From contig AJWJ01000452.1 in assembly GCA_000277445.1 (NCBI GenBank), forward strand, positions 1 through 20,066: 20,066 nucleotides of DNA, given 5' to 3'. Below are positions 12,205 through 20,066 of this stretch, piece by piece; position 1 is the stretch's first letter; every line of letters starts with the position of its first letter. The notes below the pieces were generated by a model, which saw only the letters and a list, made by a program, of their open reading frames with translations, was not told the DNA's origin and ran no database searches. The DNA comes from Polysphondylium violaceum. Lineage: Eukaryota > Evosea > Eumycetozoa > Dictyosteliales > Dictyosteliaceae. A program made the position numbers and the translations under genes.

Positions 12205-14095
12205 ATGGATAATGTTTCATTAACAATCACTTTTTTTGGTATGTGAGCATTTATACATTAATTGATCATTGGTGAGGATGTGCCCGAACTAATATTATAA
12301 TTATTAGTGATTTTTATGATAGTTGCTTGTATAGGTATAGATATATTGAGAAATAATAAAGCTTATCCTCTATCCCTAAGATATAGATGTCGTAGATTAA
12401 TCAACTGGTTTCTTTTAGCCGGTTGTTATTGCGGCATGTATATAGCAAGATATAATGTATGTGTGATACAACACGCCAGTATTAAATATTTGAATTTGAC
12501 CTTAATACTCAACAACAAACTATAGGTTACGTTTATCAGTCAAGGTATAATTAAATCACAAATCGATATCAATGATACAGGCTATGGGATTGTGTTGACA
12601 ATAGGATATTGGGTATATATGTTTGTTAGTCCCTTTACTGGTGCCATTGGTGATTATTTAGGTCCAAAAAAAGCAGTTTTAATTGGTATTTTTGGATCTG
12701 GTATTGTAAATATATTGGTTGGATTAGTTTACCTCCCATCAGATCATGGCACAGAGGAATCCAATTTTAGGTCTATATCAAATCATATACCATCAGTGTT
12801 TATTTTCTCCTTGTTTTACTCAATCAATTTTATATTTCAATCGTTTGCAACTGGATCGATAAACAAAATCAATACAACATGGTATAAAAAATCTGATCTT
12901 GGCATTTTCAGTGGCTTGTTTGGCGCCATTATATCTAGTGCCTATTTCTTTACCTACAACTATGGTGATTCAATCATTAATTCATCATCCATTGATTGGC
13001 CATTCATATTTATTCTTCCAGGTATATTGCTGTTGATATTTACAGGATTAATCTTTTTCATAGTTTCAGAGAACCCACCTATCAAATACAGTAGTCATGG
13101 ATCAGATAATGAATTGATTGATCTTCATCATAAACTATCAATTCAAGATCAAATGGAATCTAATCAAAAGGAACAACAGCAGCAACTATCATTGACAATA
13201 TCAAGTAATGAAATAGTATCTGATGAAGAGGAGGATGATCATCATAGTTTTATGACTACAAATGGTGATGATGATGGTGCAATTTTAATTTCAAAACAAC
13301 AACAGGAAATTGATGATATACTAGACACTCAACCATTAGCTCCTAAACTCTCTTTAGTTTCAAGATTAAAAATAATATTTAAAGATATAACAACAAAAGA
13401 AAACCTAAAGCCTCTAACGACTAAACAAAATATCATTAATTTGGTTTGTTTATTTTGTATTGGATTTGTTAAAGAAGGTTTATTATCATGGTTTGTTTTA
13501 TTTATATCTCATGTAAGTTTAGATTAATATAATTGGTAAATAGTAGTATTAACTTTAAAACTATCTAATATAGACATTTTCAAAATATGAACAAGATAAT
13601 CCATTTTTTACAATATGCTCGGCACTGGTTACAGTAGGAGCCATGACTGGAGGCATTCTTTGTGGAGTTATTTCAGATTATTTCTTTAAGTCCAAAAGAA
13701 CACCAGCATTGTTTATATTTTTCACCATTTTAAACTTTTCAATTATCGCTTTATATTTTGTTAAGAGTCCTATACTCTTTATATTTATACTCACGATATG
13801 TTTTATTACTATGTTTGGTTCAACAAATGCAGTCACAGTATTGGCTGTTTTGGATTTAGGCACAATGAAGAATGCCTCTATGTTTACAGGTCTCATTACC
13901 TCTGCGCAATACCTCTCATCAGGGTTTAGCGGATTTATACTTGGTATTATTGTCAAACACGGTTTCGGGTACTGGATCTTGGCCATGATACCATTCACAA
14001 CTGTGGCCACTCTATTCACTGGTTATAATTCAATTTCATCCATGAAAAAATTGTTTAAAAGGGGGTCAAATAAAAATTTCAAGATTATAAGGTAG
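12205..14095 (+). CDS. OPA/SLC37-type organophosphate:phosphate antiporter-like MFS protein
   Basis: Multi-pass transporter of 563 residues. Exons: 12205-12238, 12308-12456, 12526-13512, 13574-14095; every junction is GT...AG and the frame closes exactly. The tiny first exon (34 nt, MDNVSLTITFF) supplies half of the first membrane helix. Then come RYRCRRLINW and MYIARYNVTF (joined across intron 2), followed by DTGYGIVLTIGYWVYMF and GDYLGPKKA; this arrangement resembles GlpT-like and SLC37 sugar-phosphate/phosphate exchangers. Residues about 246-340 form a long hydrophilic, acidic cytosolic loop between the two six-helix halves. The second half begins PLTTKQNIINL. It is unrelated at sequence level to the SLC46-like trio upstream. 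Substrate is inferred only from family; other MFS groups cannot be excluded. Confidence 0.82.
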
Positions 14096-14265
14096 TCTTT
14101 CCCCAAAGGTAAAAAAAAAAAAAAAAAAATTTGAAATTAAGACCCGACACCAATTTTAGATATTTTTGAATGGAAAGTACTTCGAGACCGCTGTGACGTT
14201 TTTTTTTTTTAACTAATCAAAAAATTAAGAGCCACAACTTTATTTTGAACTAACGCCAAAAGAGA
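14096..14265. other. Intergenic with A19 and T12 tracts
   Basis: 170-nt spacer holding an A-run at about 14111-14129 and a T-run at about 14199-14210, consistent with a compact dictyostelid promoter for the downstream surface-protein gene. Confidence 0.5.
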
Positions 14266-17200
14266 ATGAATACTCCTTTAAAATATATCCTGCTACTGGG
14301 TATCAGTATTTTATTCGGGCTGTATTGCACTGATGCACAGCAACAAAACATCCCAACAGTGGTTAAAATTTATGAAAACCCCTCTGTGCAATCTAGTAGT
14401 CCCCCATATGATTGTTCTAGATCTATAATGGTATTGTTGGAGCTTAATGGATTCGATATAAAATCTTATGAATTGAAAAACTCTACATATGCACTCATAC
14501 GAATGGTTTATCTTGTACCAGTTTCATCAAGCCTCGCTCCTATCTTAATTTTAAGAGACACAATCAACACTGAAATACAGATTAGTACAAATATTACATT
14601 AACTTGTGATGGTAAGTTTTATAAATGTTTTATTTTAATAACACAACAATACAATATTAACTTAAAAAAATTATAGCGTTACCTTTTCCTCTAGAGATGA
14701 AAGAACAAATTATATATGCGCCCCTTACCTATTATCAAGATTTTTATTATCTTTCTTATAAAATCAAAGGAGTGGGCGGTCCAGAAGGGACAACGATTTA
14801 TCTAAAAGAGGAGTATAGTTTCTTTGTAGACACCCCACAATATATATATAGAGCTATAAAACCTGGTTTTGATCCCTCATTAATTACAAGTACCAGTGGA
14901 AATACAAAACTGACCTATTCTTTGACAGATAGTTTTAATAGGACAACAAGTTTTACAATTCCAACATTTTTTCAAGATTATCAATCACCTGGTCAAGTTA
15001 AAGATATCTGGTTTTATCCATTATCAAACAAACTATCTTATGGATTAATCCCAATTGTTACAATGGAGGTAGAGGGTAATCTTGCCATTCCATCAATTAA
15101 AAGAACTTTAGACGGTTTTCCTTTCTCTTATTATCAATATCTCTATCCAGTTTCAAGGTTGAACGGGAAAACGCAGTATATAGCTGCATTGAAAACTCAA
15201 TTTATTTATAATCAGACCATAACACTTGGTGTATTTAATTCGCCATTGTCAAGAAGGACCAAGGTATTTAATATGACACTTCAAGATGACATCACTCATG
15301 GTAATGAGTCTGCCACATACACAATGATTGATAAAGCAAAAGCCTTATTTATTGTAAACTTTAAATTACAAAATCTTCAAAATAGGAGTCCAGGTGTTGA
15401 TTTTTACATTTCAAATAATGGAACAATTTATTCCGAGAGATACGGTATTGGTAAAGGAACAGAGCTATCTTATGAATTTACTATTTCTAGTTTAAAATCA
15501 TATCAAGATAATGTTTCATTTGGTTTTGCTGGTAGACCATCCCCAACAACCCTTTCAATTCCAGTTCCAAATGACAACACCCCACCACAAACTATTGATA
15601 TTACAATAGAAAGGTTACCCCAAGGCGAATTGCTTTTCAGGGTCCATGCCATTGATGACTTGTCTGGCGTAAGTGAAATAGAATTTAGTCAAACAGGCAC
15701 AAAATTATCACTCGCAAATTTGGTATCAGGAACTCCTTTAGATGGAGTTTTTGAAATAAGAGCAAGAGTAACCGCCATTGGTGATTCTGTTGGTTATTCT
15801 ATTTGTGATAAAGCTAATAATTGTAAATCTTCAAGTAGTTATCCACGCCCTTTTTATACAATTGATAAACTAGTACCAACCGTTCCCGATTATGATTCAG
15901 CCGACGTTGAATATACTCACTTTAGCTTTGAACAAAATAATTTAGATTTATCGACATTTGGTGTATTTAATACTGTTTATTTAAATTCTACGAATGTAAA
16001 TTTAAACTCTGTTCCAATAATATCAATACAATTAACAAAAACTGTTGGTTTATTTGAAGCCTCTCAATATGATACTGATAATATGATGGAATGGGATCCA
16101 GAAAAAAAGTTATTTAAAAAAACCTTTTTTGTCCCACCCAGATTGTTTAAAGGAACTGTTGAATATTTGATTTTCTATAAATCAAAAACAATCTCTTCAT
16201 CTCAAATGTATCAAAAATTCAAAGAGGCATCAGAACTAAGAGTATTAGATTCAGAAAATCCAGATGAAATGCCACCAATTGTATCAAGAATAGAATTTAG
16301 TCCCTCAAGTCTAACAATAAACTCAAATCAACAACAAACAATTATATTAATAGTAGATATTGAAGATCCTATCAATGGTTTGGACTATGGATCAATAAAA
16401 ATTGGTACAGATTATGATTCATTCATTGGATACTCTTTTGATTTTAAACCATCAGATGCAATTAATAAGGATCCATTTTTTGGGACCTATCATTTTAAAT
16501 TCAATATTAATGGTAATTGTAGATCTCAAAACTACTATATCAAATCAATATCTTTGGTAGATACCTCTGGTCATCAATCAAATACTTTGGGAAATATCAT
16601 TAATCCATTATTTAAACTTTATGACTCCACCTCACTTTATTTACCTGTCCAGTGTACAATTCAATTGGATTCAATACCACCCGTTATAAAATCATTACAA
16701 TTCTCTAAAACTATTTTCAACAACAATAATTTACAAAGAGGCTACAGTATACGTTTAACAACTCAAGATGATATATCAGGCATCTCTCTTCGTCATAACC
16801 CAATTGTATTCATAGAGGCTGATGATAATGGTTTTGATCAAGTTGAAATGAAATTAGACTCTTATGATTCTAATTCAAAAACAGCCAATTACTATGCAAC
16901 ATCAACACTTGCATTTAATCTTGGATCTGATACAGGCTTAATTGTGTCAGTCTATGGTCTATATGATAATCATTTAAATACAAATGGTTATTCGGCCGAA
17001 GATTTAAGATTGGCCGGACTTTTATCATTTATAAATACTACTTTTGTTAGAGGTCCTGTTATAGAGGATGCAAATCCAATCTCTAGTTTGGGCGGTGAAT
17101 TATACTTATTTGGTAAAAACTTTAAAGGAACAAATGTATTTGCAATGATTGATTATCTGGATGGCCAAGGATATCAAACAACTAGACTGTTTTCTAAACA

Positions 17201-18323
17201 CACAGGATCATCATTGTCAATTGTAGGCGTGATTCCAAAAAGCAAATCATTCTTTGTCAAGCTGTCATCAGATGCCATTGAATCAAATGAATTTTTAGTT
17301 ATTCCAGTGCCAGCCATAGATGAAAATGTAAACTTTTGTTTTGGTAATCCTGTTTGTGGTGGTCCAGAAAAAGGTTATTGTGCCAGTAAAATAGCAGGTT
17401 GTGTTTGCTTTGAACCATACTCTGGTATTTCTTGTAGCAACAAAAATATAAACACAGACCCCAATGTACAAAACAAACCAGATATTGATAATGAGTTTGA
17501 TATTTTCAAATATAAAATATCTGTCCTTAGGATCGATGAAATGGATATAAACTCCAAAGCTATCAAATCACACCCACTTTCAGATTGGGTATCTAAAAAC
17601 GTCAGTACAACTACAAGAAAAGAGTATCAATATTCTACCGAGATCAAAAACAATGATACCCCAACACCCATTGATATCAATATCATCTTTTTTGACAAAC
17701 TAGAACAAGTTATCTTTGCCAACAATGAATATTATATGACACCAAACTCTATCAAATACATCATTTCACTGGGATCCTATTCTTTCTCCAGTTCATTAAA
17801 TACTCTCCAACTAGTAATGGCAACAAACTTTACAATCAATTCAAATGAAACCTGCTCATCGGTATCTGCTGGTAACTCATCACTTACATCGGAATACTTT
17901 AAATTCAAAGTAAATGATGGTTATTTATATTCAAGATTTGTTAAACTTGGTGTAATCGATAAAAGACCACAACCAATTATTAATGTAATATTACCATCCA
18001 ACGATGAAAAAGAATCTAATAATCTATTTTCACAAATTGGTATTCGTATACCTTTTTACACTAAAAATGCTCTACTTGATCCAGATTTCTCTGTTTTAAT
18101 AGATTCAAAATCTGCCAAAGAAGAAGAAAACTCTTTTTGTGGAAAAAATATTGATGATCAAGATATTCATCAAAAGAGATTAAGTACAGGTGCTATTATT
18201 GGTATTGTTTTCGGATGCGTCGGTCTAGTCGCCATTGTAACTATATCGATTGTTATTTATATTAATAGAAGGAGAATTATGGTTCATTCGATTAAATTAA
18301 AAAAGTTTGTAAAGAAAAATTAA
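14266..18323 (+). CDS. ComC-like TIG/EGF-domain cell-surface membrane protein
   Basis: Type I membrane protein, 1330 residues. Exon 1 is 14266-14611 and exon 2 is 14677-18323, with an intron GTAAGT...TTATAG (phase 1) joining TCD to ALPFP. The N-terminal signal peptide (KYILLLGISILFGLYC) probably ends near Ala-24. A long extracellular beta-rich stretch has many Asn-x-Ser/Thr sites. A TIG/IPT-like domain (about residues 908-990, ANPISSLGGELYLFGKNF) is followed by a six-cysteine EGF-like module (about 1003-1035). Then comes a segment with the ISVLRIDEMDINSK pattern, one transmembrane helix (about 1287-1312, GAIIGIVFGCVG...) and a 19-residue basic tail. This order is typical of the large dictyostelid ComC-like family of putative adhesion or cell-cell signalling proteins. 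A role in aggregation is inference from the family. Confidence 0.86.
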
Positions 18324-18325
18324 AC

Positions 18326-18335
18326 TTTATTTATT
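18326..18335 (-). promoter_or_regulatory. Tandem AATAAA overlapping ankyrin gene stop
   Basis: Reads AATAAATAAA on the minus strand. It encodes the last Asn-Lys-stop of the ankyrin gene and also supplies two overlapping poly(A) hexamers, 3 nt from the neighbour's stop codon. Confidence 0.4.
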
Positions 18336-20066
18336 AAAATATTCAATTAAATAGTTATAAAATAAAATGGGAGCTTTCTTGTAGACCACAATGTTCTGTT
18401 GAACTTCTTCCTTAATGACTTTATCTTTAAAATATTCTAAAATGTGAGATTGGCAATGCACCATGGAGCGGGAGAGAGCACTTGATTGTATGGGTCGATT
18501 GTCATCTTTTTCATATAAATACTTTATCATTTCCAAATGACCATTTTTTATGGCTGAATCAAATAAAATGAAAGAAGCATTGATTTCTATCATCCCTTCA
18601 TTGGAAAGATTATTTTTTTGTAAGAAATAGTCGAGATAAGGCACATTTCCTTCGGCACAAAGAAAAGATATGATTTTTCTCAATGACCAAGCTTGGTGGT
18701 CCACAATCAATTTGAAACAAGAAAAGCTATGAAATGAAATAGAAGGAAGAAAAGTTTGTATGACTTGAGCATGTTTGTTTTGTTTTCTATAGTTTAGGAT
18801 GAATTCCAAACATTCAGTGTCCCCATTTGAAAACGCATAATTGGCTATTGTGTCGGTGTTTAGACATTTGAATCCTTGGTTCACCAAATACTCTACCAAA
18901 TCTTGCTTTGGTTTTATATAATTAATTGATGGAACAATGAAAATGGTATTGGGTACCTTTAATAAAAGAAACTCTATTATTTCAAGACAACCATACATAC
19001 TAGCATATTTAAAATTTGTTTCAATTTCTTCTTGTGTCCAAATCTTTTTTTTCTCATACAAAAATTTAAAAATGTTGACTGTATGATTTTGGTTTGATTG
19101 GGCCAAAGCAAGAGAGATATGACTATCGTCATACTTTATGGGAAATTGAAATAATAGTTCGAGTAACTTTAGATTTCTGTCACTATAGACTAAACACAAC
19201 CAACGAGGTGGGGGTATTTCAAAATCTGAAAAGGAAAGCTTGGGATGATCATTTGTGAGCAAATAATTCAAGAGAACCATATTCCTTCCCGAGATTGCTC
19301 TATATATGATTTGGGCATTCATATTTAAATAGGCAGAGTTTTTAATTTCAATATATGAAAGAAAATAGAGAAAGACTGATATATCGTGATTTGTTTGAAC
19401 TGCGAAAAGTAGATCCGATTCATCAACTTTGAAACCCATTTCTTGAAGGCTTTTAATTCTTTCAATGGTGTAGTCTTTAAAAGACTGTGTTGTATGGCGA
19501 ATGGAATACCGTGAAAGAGGAAATTTTTCGGCACTTTTTTCATTGAATAATTTATACAATTCAAAATTTGAATTGGATATAGCCTCTGTAACTAGACTCT
19601 TTATCAATTCCTTGTTTGCAAAATCAATAAAGTCGATGGAAAAAAGATATTCTATAATCTCTACTTGATTATTTGTCATAAATACTTTTACTATTGATAG
19701 TATGTGATCCTGGTCTAGCTGTGTTGATTCTTTTTTGGCAATCTCTAATATGTATTTAAATAAATCTAAGTGGTGGGCTGATAATACAACATGATAGGAC
19801 TCCAGAGGAGTGGGGTAGTACTTTTCGACCAATTTGTAAATCTCTAAATCACCAACATTGATTGCTTCTCTTCTTAAATTTCCATTTACTTTACTATTGA
19901 TTGAAGCCTGTTTATCTCTAAACATATACTCTATCATCTCGAAATTCTTTGACTTTATGAGATCTGATACTGCATACACTGAAATCTTGTTTACCGTTCT
20001 ATTCAAAAACATAAACATTTCCAAATTACCCCATTTACAAGAATAGTCAATGCTTTCAGGGTCTGC
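18327..20066 (-). CDS. Ankyrin-type repeat protein, 5' partial
   Basis: Open on the minus strand from the right window edge to the TAA at 18327-18329; 579 residues visible. No ATG start is needed inside the window: the frame continues upstream of 20024 as SCKWGNLEMFMF, itself a repeat unit, so the true N-terminus lies outside. Degenerate ankyrin-like units of about 30 residues recur, with the core pattern G-x-L/F-E-hydrophobic-hydrophobic-E-Y/F-L, for example NLEMFMFL, NFEMIEYMF, DLEIYKLV, GCLEIIEFLLL and GHLEMIKYLYEK. It has no signal peptide, membrane segment or catalytic motif. It belongs with the large family of divergent ankyrin-repeat proteins in dictyostelids, likely a cytosolic protein-interaction scaffold; function unknown. 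No intron seen. Confidence 0.85.
   Translation of the reverse strand, partial: ADPESIDYSCKWGNLEMFMFLNRTVNKISVYAVSDLIKSKNFEMIEYMFRDKQASINSKVNGNLRREAINVGDLEIYKLVEKYYPTPLESYHVVLSAHHLDLFKYILEIAKKESTQLDQDHILSIVKVFMTNNQVEIIEYLFSIDFIDFANKELIKSLVTEAISNSNFELYKLFNEKSAEKFPLSRYSIRHTTQSFKDYTIERIKSLQEMGFKVDESDLLFAVQTNHDISVFLYFLSYIEIKNSAYLNMNAQIIYRAISGRNMVLLNYLLTNDHPKLSFSDFEIPPPRWLCLVYSDRNLKLLELLFQFPIKYDDSHISLALAQSNQNHTVNIFKFLYEKKKIWTQEEIETNFKYASMYGCLEIIEFLLLKVPNTIFIVPSINYIKPKQDLVEYLVNQGFKCLNTDTIANYAFSNGDTECLEFILNYRKQNKHAQVIQTFLPSISFHSFSCFKLIVDHQAWSLRKIISFLCAEGNVPYLDYFLQKNNLSNEGMIEINASFILFDSAIKNGHLEMIKYLYEKDDNRPIQSSALSRSMVHCQSHILEYFKDKVIKEEVQQNIVVYKKAPILFYNYLIEYFNK
18361..18366 (+). promoter_or_regulatory. 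Putative poly(A) signal of the ComC-like gene
   Basis: AATAAA on the + strand, 38 nt past the ComC-like stop codon, lying antisense inside the coding sequence of the ankyrin gene. Confidence 0.5.

Noticed and set aside
13678-14019. 113-codon minus-strand frame
   Set aside because: Antisense of the last exon of the OPA-like transporter, which is spliced, in frame and rich in membrane helices.
17375-17566. Minus-strand 63-codon frame under the EGF module
   Set aside because: Shadow frame; the + strand six-cysteine module and long open frame explain the region.

Overview
This window comes from a dictyostelid social amoeba. The DNA is very AT-rich, with long in-frame Asn (AAT) and Gln (CAA) tracts inside genes. 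Introns are short (57-84 nt) with GTAAGT/GTATGT-type donors. Genes are densely packed, and families typical of dictyostelids are present: a ComC-like TIG/EGF membrane protein and a degenerate ankyrin-repeat protein. Species cannot be fixed by eye. The coding DNA looks less extreme than Dictyostelium discoideum, so another dictyostelid such as Heterostelium or Cavenderia is possible (low confidence).

Layout, left to right. (1) 1-3770 (+): a HARP-domain SNF2 annealing helicase of the SMARCAL1/ZRANB3 type, missing its 5' end, with one intron and a low-complexity tail carrying a canonical PCNA-binding motif plus three look-alikes. (2) 3834-4403 (-): a small stand-alone BRCT protein with an AT-hook-like basic tail, convergent with gene 1. 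(3) 4672-10456 (-): three tandem paralogous major-facilitator transporters (called A, B and C here), whose termini resemble the SLC46/PCFT group. They differ in intron content, and the 3' halves of A and C are nearly identical although B lies between them. (4) 10457-12204: mostly non-coding, with a tRNA-Ala(AGC) gene at 11150-11222 followed by two diverged, interleaved direct repeats. (5) 12205-14095 (+): an organophosphate/phosphate antiporter-like (OPA/SLC37-type) transporter in four exons. (6) 14266-18323 (+): a 1330-residue ComC-like cell-surface protein with signal peptide, TIG-like and EGF-like modules and a C-terminal membrane anchor. (7) 18327-20066 (-): an ankyrin-type repeat protein running off the right edge; its stop codon lies 3 bp from that of gene 6.

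Functionally there are two themes. The left end pairs two putative DNA-repair proteins: a fork-remodelling ATPase and a BRCT/AT-hook protein. The rest is mainly membrane biology: four MFS transporters and one adhesion/signalling-type surface protein. No operon logic applies, and co-regulation is not visible. I saw no complete mobile element and no CRISPR. All splice models were made by hand from splice-site consensus, reading frame and paralog alignment.
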